From Phoronis australis (taxonomy: Eukaryota; Phoronida; Phoronidae): a stretch of DNA of 42,240 bases. The DNA lies in assembly GCA_002633005.1 (NCBI GenBank), contig NMRA01000227.1:179863-222102 (forward strand), written 5' to 3'. This document shows, one piece after another, positions 21,720 to 33,645 of this stretch. Position numbers and translations under genes: made by a program. The first letter of the stretch is position 1. Every line of letters starts with the position of its first letter. Under the pieces are notes generated by a model. It worked only from the letters and a program-made list of their open reading frames with translations. It was not told the DNA's origin and made no database searches.

Positions 21720-22970
21720 TACAGGTATGAAGTTGACTTGATTGCAAACATCCCAATGGAAGACCGTTACATGAGATTTTTATTTGCCTACATGTGTATA
21801 TGTGGGTGCATATTGCCCCCATCTCTGTCTGGGCATCCTGTGTTCATTTCTGTGTCCCCTAAACTCCTTGCAAAATCCTAATGTGATTTGGCAAACGTTT
21901 TCCTATAAAGGGAGACGACAACAAATTTCAGACCACTCTGACTACTGCTATGCCCCCTAGTAGCAATTTTTATTTTTTTATGTTTACCTCAGGCTGTATC
22001 TTCGGAGTTCCTTGATAGGTTTATATGAAATTCCGTCATTCACCTTCCCATTTTTGGAGAGATTTGACGTTTCATTTTTTAAAAAATTTTCTGTTCATTT
22101 TTGTGTCCCCCTCTCTATACCTCAAACGGCTTGTGATAAGAAGACGACAGTTGGCATTGATTTTCAGACAGCCTCGACTAATTTGGCACCCCTTATTGAA
22201 AGTTTTGTTTTTGCATGTATGGATGTAACTCGTTAACACTTCGCATAATCTTTATAAAACAAGGCTGTCATGCTCCTATGACCAATCCGACTACTGCTGT
22301 GCCCAATAGTGGCCGTTTTATTTTATCTCTCTATTGTATTTTGCACCACCTAGTGGCCATTTTTAATTTTCTTGAGTCCGTTTCTGTGTCATCGGCCTCT
22401 TCTACCTAGTAATTAACATTTTTATTACTTCAAGTTTTTGGCATCTACCTCTTTCTTTATCCACCATACAGCTTAAAGGATCATTATGCATTCCTGATGA
22501 GAAGAGCGTGGCTGATGTTGATTTTTGGACGGGTCTGTTGACTGTGGCACCTCCTGGGGGTGATTTTGTCTTTTTTGCATATCTCCTTAATCCTTTGCAG
22601 GATCGTGAAATTTTATGTTGTCTTACGAATTTGGATGGCTCTGACTACCGCCATACTCCTAAGTGACAATTTTATTTTTTGCGTTTGCCTCTGTATAGAT
22701 CTTCTTTGATGGTTTTTATGCACCCAAGTATTTATATGTGGACGCATTATGCCGTCATCTGCGTCTGTCTGTCCAGGCGGCATCCGTCTGGCGTCCGCTG
22801 CTCTATCCCCAAAACCGATTGACGTATATTCATGAAATTTTGCACGTGTTCCATTCATGGATGGGACAGCGTGAGCAAACTTTCGGACGAATGCGACTAC
22901 TGGTGTGCCCCCTGGTGCCAATTTTAGTTTTTTACATTTACCTCTGTATCTCATAAAAATTTACAAAAAT
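21720..22970 (+). repeat. Array of ~200-bp decayed modules
   Basis: Recurring strings in the same order include CTGACTACTGCTRTGCCCC with TAGTRGC (about 21940, 22290 and, diverged, 22890), a CTCAGGCTGTATCTTC or CTCTGTATCTC string (about 21990 and 22930), TTGCAAAATCCTAATG or CTTGTGATAAG, and GACGACAAC. About five diverged modules are seen. Short frames overlap them but none is conserved between modules, so the family is read as non-coding repeat. Confidence 0.75.
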
Positions 22971-24415
22971 AGATGTGTTCTGTGTTATGTTTTAGTTTTC
23001 CAGTACTTGTTGATGAATGGTTTTAGTAAGTCTGTTTTTGCTTGTTTTCCTTGTTATTTCGGCCAGTATCTGTGATGCAGTTATATCGTTTCAGAGACAT
23101 ATTGCCCATTTTGCAACTCTGACTGGATTGATTGTTTCTGTGGATGATTGGTCACGGTCGCCCATCCTCCTTTACAGCCGATGATTGGTCACAGTCGCCC
23201 ATCCTCCTTTACAGCTCATATTTCAGAAGACAGTTATGGTTGACTGCCCTTTATGGAAGTAACTGAATAAAAAGATATCCATCTTAATTTCTTAAAAACT
23301 GCATAAAACCTGTTTAGCGAAAACAATTTATCTACTAAGTCTATACACATATTCTCCAGAAATCAATTCCTGTCTGTTCATTTTATGTGCCCATCTCAAA
23401 TTCCCAACTGACAGATAGAGTTTCGGAGACTTGTTTATATATCCCCTGGCAGCATGGAATTTGCATATTGTGTGATATGAAGCTTGTTCAAAGTGAAAGG
23501 AGGCGGAAGCAAGATTGGTATATGTGATTTATCCTTAAGGATAGTTGAAATGGATATAAGGTGTACAAACAAAACATGTCACCTAGATGGGTGCGAAAAT
23601 GCCACACTGAAGTAAATATACCTGAAACAAACAGACCCCATTGAAAATTGACATAAAATTGATGAATGAAAGTCTTGGGGATTGTAGGAACCTGGTTTCA
23701 CTCAGCTTTCACATGATCAAAGGAAATGCTGAAGTACTAGAACATATTTTGATTAGTCTTGTTATTAGGATTTATGTTTTTTTTTTGATACTATTCTTGT
23801 TTCCTGGCAACTTTTCGTATCTTATTTACCCATAGTTATCTTCCTTTATCACCACTCTACTGAATATATATTGCTTGTATTGTACTTCAGTCCCAATAAA
23901 GTATTCAGTAAAACATAATATAGTCTTCATATATCAGAATAAAATCAAATGACAACCACACGAAAGTACATGATGAGTGGTTAAGTGACTGAATGCCTAG
24001 CTGAGTTGAGAGTGTTGGCGTATTTTTTTTAAAAATAAAGATAAGGAGATGATGGACATGGTGGCGGGAAAATGTGTAATCAGCAGTGCGGCGTGTTTGG
24101 GGTCAGTGTCCCAAGTGTTTCGTTTTTAGGTGTGTTCGCCCTATAGGTTCGCCTTGAAGGTGCAGGTGGGTGTTTGTTAAGGTTCATGCCAAGTGTGAGT
24201 ACAGATACACGCGTTCTCCTGGACAAAAGCGAACAATTTTGCCCGTGCAAATCACTTTTAGGAGACTAGTGAGAGCACGTTCTATACGTGAATAGTGAAA
24301 AGCAGCGTTAAACCTAGACAATGACCATCGTCTCTATCCGATCGTCATTGTCTAGTACTAATTTCCGGGCTTAGAAGGAACTGAGCGTTCTTTCCTCGGA
24401 CGAATTGAATTCAGG
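22971..24415. other. Intergenic, no gene seen
   Basis: Only a short tandem duplication (23143-23216) and an imperfect hairpin CTAGACAATGACCATCG ... CGATCGTCATTGTCTAG (24315-24356) stand out. The CAATGACCATCG string also marks the ends of the foldback element at 1902 and a site near 25120. Confidence 0.4.
23143..23216. repeat. 37-bp tandem duplication, 2 copies
   Basis: GATGATTGGTCACGGTCGCC followed by CATCCTCCTTTACAGC occurs twice in a row, with one G/A difference. Confidence 0.95.
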
Positions 24416-24419
24416 TCAT

Positions 24420-25340
24420 GGCGTAGGCTACCGTGCTGGCAGCTGGGCATATTAGAAGATCCAGAGCCGCGAACACGAACCGTTGTCATTCTCAGCCAAA
24501 TCACGTTATTGGCAAAAGTGATAGATCAGGCTCGCGCGGAATCGAACCTGCAATTTTCGCAACCACTCGGTCGTCAATGGAAACCCTGAAGTTCGCGGCA
24601 TCTTTAGAGTTGTGAGAAAGCCTGCGACCGTGAACCATACAGCGATAACCTCCAGAATGCTTTTTTCACGCGTAAAACTGATAAGGATCCTTTAAAAGCC
24701 GCGGTTAGACGGCCGGTGACAGCAGAGCCGGCAATGGCCGTGTTTGGTAACGGGAGGCCAGGCAGTGGTGGCTGCATTGCCCGGTGGTGGCCGAAATCTG
24801 CGACCGGCAACGCACTAGGCACTGGCAGACACCAAGGAAGCCCACACCATTCACTGTTGGCTTTTAGTCTCGGGCTGCCAGGAAACATATCCCGAGCGTC
24901 GCCGGCCACCGGTCGAAACGTAGGCAGCTACAGAAATGCCGGGTAGCAAGGATCGAGGTCGTGAGCGGGTACACGTACCGGCCAGTCATGTGGTGCCAGT
25001 GGCAGGGTTGCCGTGAAGGACGGCCACCAGCCGGTGCACCACCGCAGACGCGTGTTGGTAGAAGACCCGGGAGGATTGTCGCCCTGTTGGATGGCAGGAC
25101 GGCCTTCGACCGGCACTGACAATGACCATCGCCCTGCTGCGAGCAGCCAGCACGGCAGGCCATGGTCAAGACTGGCAGTGGAAAGGTTGTCAGTTTACAC
25201 ATGACAAACAGCAGGTGGATGCAACGCAATGGGCAAACTTTTTGCCAGGTAGCAGGTCGGCTGTCATCCTGTGCACCGGTGGCGCATGCGCAAAGTCGGA
25301 TTGCAAAGAAATTTCACGGGGAAGAAATTTCACGCGACAC
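24420..25340. other. GC-rich block of unknown origin
   Basis: Base composition rises sharply here. Open frames exist on both strands simply because stop codons are rare in GC-rich sequence, and none shows a known domain. The sequence is rich in CCGGC and CACCGG strings. It merges into the tandem repeat that follows. Confidence 0.5.
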
Positions 25341-26400
25341 CGGCCTGCACCGCTCCGGCCTCGACACCGCAGACCCCGCAAGCTGCCGGACTTGACACCG
25401 TGGACCGCCGGGACACTACTAGGGCTGTATCTTGCCGGCCTGACCATCGACCCCCTTGTATGCTTACCTTTGTTATATTTTCAAAGCACCTTTGAGAAAG
25501 CGACACAAATGGCCAATAACCGACACATTTTCTCGGAACTTAGAAAATTTTGCTCATTTACGCAGGGTACAGACTGGCCTGCACCGCTCCGGCCTCGGCA
25601 CCGCAGACCCCGCAAGATGCCGGACTTGACTCCGTGGACCGCCGTCTGGGGAGTTTTTACAGAGTACCCGGGACACGACTAGGGCCCTATCCCGGCCTGC
25701 CAATAGACCCCGCTGTATGCTTACCTGTGTTATATTTTCAAAGCAACGTTTCTGAAACCGACACAAATGGCCAATAATCGACACATTTGCTTTGAACTTA
25801 GAAAATTTCGCACATTTAAGCAGGGGACAGACCAGCAGCCGCGCTCCGGCCTCGGCATCATCCCAGACCCCCGGCGCAAGCTGTCGGACTTGACACCGTG
25901 GACCGCCGCCGTCTGTGGAGTTTTCATAGAGTACCCGGGACACGACTAGGGACTGTATCCCGGCCTGCCGATAGACCCCACTGTATGCTTACCATTGATA
26001 TATTTTCAAAGCACCTTTTAGAAAGCGACACAAATCATTGGCCAATAATCGACACATTTCGTGGGACTTAACGTAGAAAATATATCTGAAACTAAATAAG
26101 GCGATCCAGATCCTCCCAAGGATACTATTGTTTCATGAAATGTAGAATATAAATCGGTAAATAAAACAACAAGAATGGATCAACTGAAATTTGAAATTTT
26201 CGGATGTAATAACTTCCTTTGTCAACAAAAACAGAAATAAATGTGGGACTAAGAAATTTTTCAAAGCAACGTTTCTGAAACCGACACAAATGGCCAATAA
26301 TCGACACATTTTCTCGGAACTTAGAAAATTTTGCACATTTAGGCAGGGGACAGAACGGCCTGCAGCACTCCGGCCTCGGCACCCCAGACCCCGCAATGTG
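25341..26400. repeat. ~240-260-bp tandem repeat, 3+ units
   Basis: Units begin near 25341, 25577, 25838 and 26357 with a CGGCCTGCACCGCTCCGGCC-like string. Each runs through GACTTGACACCGTGGACCGCC, then TGTATGCTTACC, TTTTCAAAGCA, GCGACACAAATGGCCAATAA and CGACACATTT, and ends AGAAAATTT.GC.CATTTA. Half of each unit is GC-rich and half AT-rich. The last spacing is longer because of a 174-bp insertion. Proteins predicted across it are repeat shadows. Confidence 0.92.
26069..26242 (+). mobile_element. 174-bp insertion with 8-bp target duplication
   Basis: GTGGGACT occurs just before (26061-26068) and just after (26243-26250) this segment, and the segment interrupts the tandem repeat unit. It matches the reverse complement of 1-155. 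No terminal inverted repeat is seen, so the class is unclear: a short non-autonomous DNA element is likeliest from the 8-bp duplication. Confidence 0.8.
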
Positions 26401-26770
26401 GTGTAATCAAGTTATTCAAACCTTGTAGTATTCTCCGGGTCCCATTGATGGACTACAGACACCAAGATTCCTCCAGGATCACCTTCCCCTCCCATCACAA
26501 CATTCAAGACTCTGAAGATGTTATCCAAGATTTCCCAAGAAAATCAATTATACTTCCAAAATCTTAAACACCCAATTAACCTGAACAAGATAGGAACATT
26601 CTGAAACATGTGTGCATCATTTGTTAGCAGGAAAAGTATATTATGGGCCATATTTCAAAAACAGGTAGGCCTACGTGTTTTTGAAAGTTACATCTTGGTG
26701 TTTTCCATGTGTGTTTCAGTATTATCACCAGTTGTTTTTTTTAACTTGTTCAGCCCCTTGGCTGCCTAGG
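26401..26770. other. No gene seen
   Basis: Intergenic sequence after the tandem array; nothing recognisable. Confidence 0.35.
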
Positions 26771-26772
26771 TC

Positions 26773-27057
26773 TTGGACGGTACCGCTGACCCAGTAGAGA
26801 CGGTGATCATACCATATGCCGGATGCTTTTCGGCAAATTATGTTCCTATAAGTTTAGAAGTACCGTGTAGAGAGATGCCTCTGAGGAGGTCGTTAATGTT
26901 TTCATTTGTTCCCACTTTATACAAATACTCCTGCAATTCTGTTTTTCAGGCACTCCATTGTTCAGTTGCCACATCGACACTGCTTGCGCTAAGGGATAAT
27001 CATATGGCGTTATACTGTGGGTGTGATTTTAAAGCACTTTATGTCAAAAATTTTTGA
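26773..27057 (+). repeat. Diverged copy of the foldback arm (1902-2175)
   Basis: GCCGGATGCTTTTCGGCAAATTATG and CCTCTGAGGAGGTCGTTAATG and ACAAATACTCC at 26818-26930 align in order with GCCGGAAGCTTTTCGGCGAATTATG, CCTGAGGAGGTTGTCGATG and ACAAATACTCC of the arm near 1970-2110. A 94-codon open frame lies over it, with PYAGCFSANY resembling LYAGSFSANY in the other copy. This may be leftover coding sequence or simply shared DNA. Confidence 0.6.
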
Positions 27058-27059
27058 GA

Positions 27060-28015
27060 AGGTTAAATGGAGTAGATGGTTGCAAACAACATGCCCAAGT
27101 GGCCGTCATCCCCTACCGTAGTCCTGGGATAGGGGGGAACATCTTCTCAATTTTTTGTAAACATTAATTACTTAGGTAGCTGCAGTGATAATTAAATTAA
27201 AGTGTCTTAAGTGGCCATCATCACCGTTGTAATTTGAGGACGATGGAAGCCACTATCCTTTTCATCAAACGTCGATTAACTTAAGTGTAAATCGATTGAC
27301 TACTGTTTGAGCATCTGATTTAAAAAAAATTAAATTTCAATCACTGCACTGGTATATCAGCTGATTTATTTTCAGTTGCATCAACTAATCTAATTATTAG
27401 ACGATCAACATTTTTAGGCGACAGATCAGACGGCATATAAATTTGTTAGGCTGGTGGTGGATCAGTTCCTGATAAGTCCGTCTGAAAAAGTTGCATGCCA
27501 ACTCACTCATAGTTGAATGTTAAATTAGTGTTAACAGTTCGGGGTTTTTTCAGTTGGACTTGTATCGCAAGCAACAGCTCAGTCCAGAGCCCTGAATATG
27601 CAAATGAAATTAAAAGATAAAGACTTTGTGTCTTAGAAGCCAAGTACCACAGATCATCATGCTATAAAAAATAGAAAGACAATGATTGTGAAGAGTAACG
27701 AATCCACGTATGCAGTTTTCAGAGATGTTTTTCTACAGTTTTGTTTGGAGTTCATTGAATCAATTGAAAGCTTCTAACACATGGAGATGTCATTTGCCTT
27801 TCAAAACTAAAGCAAGACTTTGAAGCTGTTCTTCAGAAAGCTGACGTGCATGAAGTTATTTGGACAGGCAATCTTAAGAAATATTGTTGAAGCTACTCAC
27901 TGTTGTAGTTTGTGCCCGACTAAGAGATACGAAAGTGAATTGAGGCTAGTGTTCAATAATTCACTTGCTGACTCTAATTAACACAGCCCATTATAACATA
28001 TTTTGAAACAAGGAC
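27060..28015. other. No gene seen
   Basis: AT-rich sequence. If the CXC-like frame downstream is part of a longer gene or element, its upstream part is not recognised here. Confidence 0.35.
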
Positions 28016-28018
28016 TTA

Positions 28019-28324
28019 GTGTTTGACCCTTCATTGCCTGCGGGCCAATCATCAGTGTGCAGTGCTGTACCCTCTCTAATCGACCGTAGTTGGCTCCTTG
28101 GCGGTGGAGCTTTGCAGTTAAAATGTATGGCAATCCCCGCACCTCCAATGACAGTACTAAACGATGAACGCTGCAAGTGCAAAAAGAACATGTGTGCTGG
28201 GAAACTGAGTTTGTGCTGCAATGCTGGGTCAAGCTGTACAGAAATGTGCAGCTGTGACAACTGTAGTAACATCACCAACACTGACTGCATAAAATTGGAT
28301 AGTTCTTTGACAAGTCAACCCTAA
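28019..28324 (+). pseudogene. Cys-rich CXC-like segment, C-terminal fragment
   Basis: The frame contains CMAIPAPPMTVL and then a Cys cluster (28172-28270) with the spacing C-x-C-x4-C-x6-CC-x6-C-x3-C-x-C-x2-C-x-N. This resembles the Tesmin/TSO1 CXC zinc-binding motif, where two Cys are adjacent instead of C-x-C. Proteins ending in a PAPxxVL then Cys-rich motif are, to my knowledge, common among uncharacterised transposon-like proteins of aquatic invertebrates; this part is recollection, not tested. There is no good ATG near the start, and the upstream portion is not found, so this is likely a 3' remnant. The function is unknown; DNA binding is possible. Confidence 0.5.
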
Positions 28325-28329
28325 ATAGA

Positions 28330-30035
28330 CCTCCAACCCCGTTATTTCGTTTTTTTTTTGTGTTAAAAAGTTAATTTTATTTGCTGATTAAGTCATAGAA
28401 AGTACATACTTTGATCATTGTCATGTATTTGTCTCATACTGCTTGATAAACACTGTCAGAATAATCTATTATTTTCATACAGTCTGTGTGCACATTCACA
28501 GAGATCATTCAACTATATTGTTTTTGTACTATAACGTATCTCTGGTGTATTATGCAAACAAGCTGTATTTTACACCATTAGTCAATGTTTTAGTCATTGA
28601 GGCACAAATTTTGCCCAGTCCCAAGTGTTTTGTGTTATTTTTGTTGCCAGACAATGCCAGAATAACTTCCTAGTAACATTCAGACTTAGTTTGCATTTTT
28701 GCCACTAGGTGTCTTTACATTTTTTAAATTTCACTGTTTACAATTAATCTACAATAGTAAAACATGTAATGCGAGTGTAATATTGTTCAATACAATGGCA
28801 CTGATGGGACCAAATTACTTGTTTTACAAAAAAAGTCACCAAAACTGTTGTTTTTACAAATATAAGTTTACCGTTCTTTGGTGATTATTAGGTAACTTCA
28901 AACTCAAATTTCTCAAAAATGTGCAACTTTATATGTGGGAACTTTTTAGATTTTGAAAACACTCTAATAAATGAATTAAAAAACACCAAAATAAAATTGC
29001 CCCTCTAAAGTACTCACAAAAACCATTTTCTAGAGGCGCCCTACAAATTCTGCCCCACTGACTATTTGGGCCAACATGGTTTGATATTTTCCGCCCATAT
29101 AACGAAAGGCGTTCAAATTTTACAAATACTCAATATTAACTGATGACTAAGTTTGTTTATAACGTTATAAATGCGTGGATGATGAGTTGAGTTGGAGCCA
29201 CAAACCTCGAGATCTGAGTCAAGTGAGTGCGATTTTGTTCCCAATGGATCTTCTGTGTAGTAATTACAGAGCGATTAGATCAACCCCAGATGTCAAATTT
29301 CTTTCTCACGAGCACCCGTTGTTATGACTGAGAAATTAGTCAAACGACTCACTGTGGATTATATTGTGTATGAATAAAACCCGAGGTGATTCGAAGAGAA
29401 AAATACTTGTGTTCGGTATGATGTATTAAAATCTACTGGTGTGATAGTATAAAAGAACATGCAAGTGAAGAACCTCAAGTGAACCTATTCGACCAATCAA
29501 GTGCGCCAAATATAAAACTAACCAATGGGGAAGATTAGCTTGGGCTGGGATGTTTTGTAAATACATGTACAGGAAACACCTAAGCTAAATATGTGTCAAG
29601 AGGTAACAATTAATAACTTTAAACTGAACATGTACAGTAAATACCTAAGCTAATTAACCTTGAAAACCTGTCATAAACACATTCCAATACACACAAACAC
29701 TGCCAAATACAAGTAAAGACGGCGGGTTGGTCTTGAGAGAGATGGTCAGTTAAGCAGACATTTTAATATGATGACCGTCGCAATATATAAGTGTTGTTGT
29801 GTACAATTGGTGTTGAAAGGAAGCCTGTGATCGCGTTAGAATAGAAAAGAAGTGCCTTAATTATTACAGATTCTCCGTAAAACGTACAGTTGTCCATATC
29901 CGAAATACAATAATGAAATGTGCTAATTAAGAGAATATACCTGACCTAACAACTAGACTTTAAACAAGCTAAACAACTGAGAAAAACTAAACTGGGTAAT
30001 GAACGCAACCAGTACAGTGGTGGATCTAGGATATC
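28330..30035. other. Long stretch with no gene
   Basis: AT-rich, with short unsupported frames only. A 30-bp phrase around ACATGTACAG.AAA..CCTAAGCTAA is repeated near 29565 and 29630. Confidence 0.4.
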
Positions 30036-30039
30036 ACAA

Positions 30040-30160
30040 GGGGGGAGCCAACATTTTTGTCTGTAACGGTGCATTCATTGCGCAAAGCACGATTGTAGAT
30101 GCGCATAGCACCGAATGGGGGCTTGGCCCCCTCCCGCCCAGGAAATTTTTCTGTTTTTTC
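30040..30160. repeat. G-rich-ended dispersed repeat fragment
   Basis: GGGGGGAGCCAACATTTTTG at about 30041 and GGGGGCTTGGCCCCCTCC at 30117-30134 resemble the G6/C6 palindrome family at 10788-10925. Confidence 0.45.
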
Positions 30161-30244
30161 CTTTAAAAATCAAGCATTTTCCTTCATTCCTGAAGTATTA
30201 CCCAAGGGAAAAGGAAAAAAAACGGAGAACGTGTCAAACAGGAA

Positions 30245-30320
30245 AACTGCAAATACCACAGACTCGAACTCACGACCTGTCGGATAGAGAGTGCGTGCTT
30301 TACCACTCCACCACCACGAT
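30245..30320 (-). repeat. tRNA-derived SINE head
   Basis: On the minus strand TGGTGGAGTGGTAAAGCACGC is an A-box-like start and GTGAGTTCGAGTC is a B-box-like element about 40 nt later. No complete cloverleaf or acceptor stem is evident, so it is scored as a SINE and not a functional tRNA. Confidence 0.55.
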
Positions 30321-30324
30321 TTAA

Positions 30325-31600
30325 CTCCTACGTTACTAAGAGACCTACTTGTTTATGTTCCGTGCGAAATCTAATTCTTATTGTAAGAGGGGGGGTTCAC
30401 TCTGAAAATATATTGTCAAAGTTTGCATTGTGAATTGCTGAGTCTTCGTGATTCATCGGCAAAACGCGCGGGGATTAATTGTGCGCGCGCTTCCGTCGAC
30501 ACTTATGAAGTAGCCAAGCATAGATGGATTCACCGCTGAAAGAGCAGTTCTATAGCTGATTTCTTTAGGTAACTAGCTTCTTTACTCTTAGATATATTTT
30601 GATTTGATTAGGGGAAATACTGCGATGCCGCAACCCTGATATTCAGGCGAATTGACGTGCAACGTTTTTACCTCATCTGTCAAGCCGTGTCATTCTATTA
30701 GGCCTACACTCCACACGTTTGTAACTGATGTATAGTAAAGTTGTCTTGCGCAATATCATACAATGTACATGTAATATTGTGTACATGTACATGTAATATT
30801 TTTGAAAAAAATTCTTTTTCCGAAGAATTGCTATTGTGGCGGGCGCCGTGGTCTGGTCGCGCGTCCGTTTGAAGATACACTCTAACAAGTGATGTCTATA
30901 CAAGGAATGACCAAGGGGGCACTCACATTGAGAAAGTGACCGTATTCGCGAAAAGTGTACAGTACCAGAAATTGCGGGGAGGCTGTTCTTTCACAACAAA
31001 ATCTTGCGGGACTCGTGCGATGTTCAATAGGCCTCCTCAGGAGCCCTAGTTCCGACCTCAACACCTACCGTCTTTCTACCTGCAACAAGCACACTGCCGT
31101 CTTCTATACTGGGAATTTCCGCAGAAAGGCCCACCCGATGAAACGCTCATGCCCATGGCATTTATTTGATATTAGTACTTCGGGTTTCAAGCGTTCAGAC
31201 ATTGGGACGTTTATTTCGAAAATTGCAAGAGATGCAAATAGGTCCTGGGATACTTCATCAAGGTTTGAAGCAGTCCATGATGAACGGATCAAATTTAGTT
31301 GCGCATGTAAGTCTTTTGAATGGACTTGGCAACCTCAAGGGTTTTAGTGTCAACTGAGCTGCGAAACGAGATGCTGACATTGTAGAGGCTTACAAGCTCA
31401 TTGACACAGCAGTTGACGAAGTGCAAGCTTTGGGAACAAACATCGGAGATATCTGGGTAGAATGGTTCCAAGACGAGCAAACCATTGGATCCGATATACA
31501 AATTCCTCGGCAGTCTAGACAACAGAAGGATAGGACTAACGTATGAGTAACCACTGGGGATTAAAATTTTAGAGAGAAGTTTTCAATTCAATTTTTTTGC
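30325..31600. other. No confident gene
   Basis: The plus-strand frame 30955-31347 (130 codons) has no recognisable domain. A palindromic run of TACATGTAATATT / GTACATGTAC is present at 30764-30800. Confidence 0.35.
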
Positions 31601-31609
31601 ATAGTACAC

Positions 31610-31910
31610 TTTAGGTCTCGCGACGGACCAGGCCAGCTTAATTTGTGTAGATGTTGAGTTTCAGTGCACTTCTGGTCCCTCGGCGAACTAGTCTTGTGAT
31701 TTTTTACCAAAGTGTGTTTGTAAAACTATTTATCTCAGCCAGTACTGTTTGGTCCCGCGACAGAGCGACTATTTTTATAGGGATAATAAGCGCAGGTGTA
31801 CTCTTGGTCTCGTGACGGACCAGGTCAGCTTTCTGTGTACTCTCAGTGTACATCTGGTCCCTCTGCAAACTAGTCGAGTGTATCTTTTCACCACTGTGCA
31901 CAGGATGTTT
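31610..31910. repeat. ~188-bp imperfect tandem duplication
   Basis: GGTCTCGCGACGGACCAGGC (31613) with CTGGTCCCTCGGCGAACTAGTC (31672) repeats as GGTCTCGTGACGGACCAGGT (31806) with CTGGTCCCTCTGCAAACTAGTC (31855). A third partial GGTCCCGCGACAGAG lies at 31751. Copies are diverged and encode nothing recognisable. Confidence 0.8.
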
Positions 31911-31914
31911 TGGT

Positions 31915-33645
31915 TTCGTGAAACTCAGTGTTTTCAGATGATTTGTTTCCTGATAGATTTGACGTTTTTCAATTGTTGTCAACGTGATTCAGCTTAATAA
32001 AGTGATACCTAATTATTTATTGTCGCTTTTAATAATAGATTATAAGTTGAGAGCACCATCGTTCGCCAGTTTTTCTCGTAACGAGACAGAACACATGTTT
32101 ATTTCCGGACTAACAGTACAGTCTTCGTTCTTAAACAACTTGAGGCTGCTGTTACGCGATCATCTGATATTCAAGTTTTTACGCCCCGTCGGTGCTCCTT
32201 ATGCTCTTGAATATTTGGAAATTGTCTAAACCCCTGTATACACACTACACTTTTTCGTATACGACTTTTCTTATGCTAAAAAAGGTGCGTGTAAGCAGAT
32301 GTTCCAACAAAAGTTTTTGATGGTGGCGTGACTCATACCCAGATGTGCGCAATATGGTTTCACGAAACTTGTGAGCCAAGTTCATGTGACGAAATCGAGA
32401 AGGGTTTTTAATTATCTTAACTCCAGAGAAATGTTAAGTGCCAGAAACTTACCAGGATGCAGGAAATATCACTATTTGGCTACAAAAACAAAAAAATATC
32501 TTACACGGGAGGGGAAACCCCCCTCCCGACCGCNACAGCATCGTGTATTTTTTAGTTCATTCGTATCGCAAGCGAAAGAACCTTGGTGGCATTTTACAAA
32601 AAAAACAGAGATAGGATAGATAAAAGACACTAGTACTAAATATAAAATACAAAACACTAAAATTACAATTCGAGGCTCAGTCCCCGTCGTCATCGTTCTC
32701 AGTTATTTTAGTTTGGTTCAATTAGAATTGTCCAAGCCTTCAAAACCACAGTTTTAAAAGTAAAACTTAATTTTGAAAGATAAAGTTAAAGCCAAAATTG
32801 TAAAGTTGAGATTCTTATCGGATAGAAACTAGATCTGATGGAATCGGAAGTCATCTGCCCGAGAGGCCCGTTAAATACTCTATGCCAAGAACGCCAAAAT
32901 TGGCGCTAATTTAGAGGTATGAATTTTAAGGCAAAAACCAATAAAAATAGAAAATGACGTTTCGTCATGATAAAAAGTACCAAATATGGGTTTTTGGTAA
33001 TAGACGACCCTTGTACAATGAAATGGGCCAGTTCTTGAAAAAATGAGAAATATGTTCGTTCTCTCGGCACTTCCCGGCAGTAGACCACGACGGCGTTCTG
33101 TCGTTCAGCAACTTTTCCACACGTAAGGGGTTCTGAACGTGCGATAACACCTGGCTCCTAACTGCCCAGCCTAGTCTTTTGTCCCGTATGACAACAAGAA
33201 GGCCAATTATCTCCCAGGCTTCAAAGGGTTACTGAAACCTGGCAGAATGGATTGTCTTAACTTCTGTTGTAGTTGGGCGATTTTGGTGATTCAAAAACTA
33301 AACATGATCAGCATTTGACAAGGAATTCAGAAATGCTATTGGTTTTATGTTCAGATATGTTATAACTTTCATTTTTAGCAGCACAGCCCAGTCAGGCTAG
33401 ATACGATCTGATCGGAGATTAGAGCAATTATCGAACAAAAGAGAGCCGGCCCTCCAACCAAATGCCAGAATGGAGTTAATCAGTCGTGTAATTGGCTACA
33501 GGGGTAAACTTCCCAACTTGTTGTTGGGCTAAAGAATCGAACAAGTTGGGAGCAACGGGAAAACGCCGTAATGCCGTCGGACGGCGTGACGCCAGATATT
33601 AGAGGGGTTTCGCTAAGCGACCTCGAAATGGAATTATGACGCATA
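31915..33645. other. Intergenic, no gene seen
   Basis: It includes the N at 32534 and the G/C hairpin next to it. Short frames have no domains. Confidence 0.4.
32506..32528. repeat. 9-bp GC hairpin beside an N
   Basis: CGGGAGGGG, loop AAACC, CCCCTCCCG form a perfect stem. The undetermined base at 32534 is six bases away. No flanking duplication is seen at this N, unlike the other two. Confidence 0.8.

Noticed and set aside
22613-22954. 113-codon minus-strand frame
   Set aside because: It lies across modules of the repeat family and is not kept in other modules.
24604-25682. Many open frames on both strands in the GC-rich block
   Set aside because: Stops are rare in GC-rich sequence; none shows a domain and they overlap freely.
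30245-30320. Functional tRNA gene on the minus strand
   Set aside because: A- and B-box-like strings are present but no acceptor stem or cloverleaf is evident; SINE is the better reading.
30955-31347. 130-codon plus-strand frame
   Set aside because: No recognisable domain or splice pattern.
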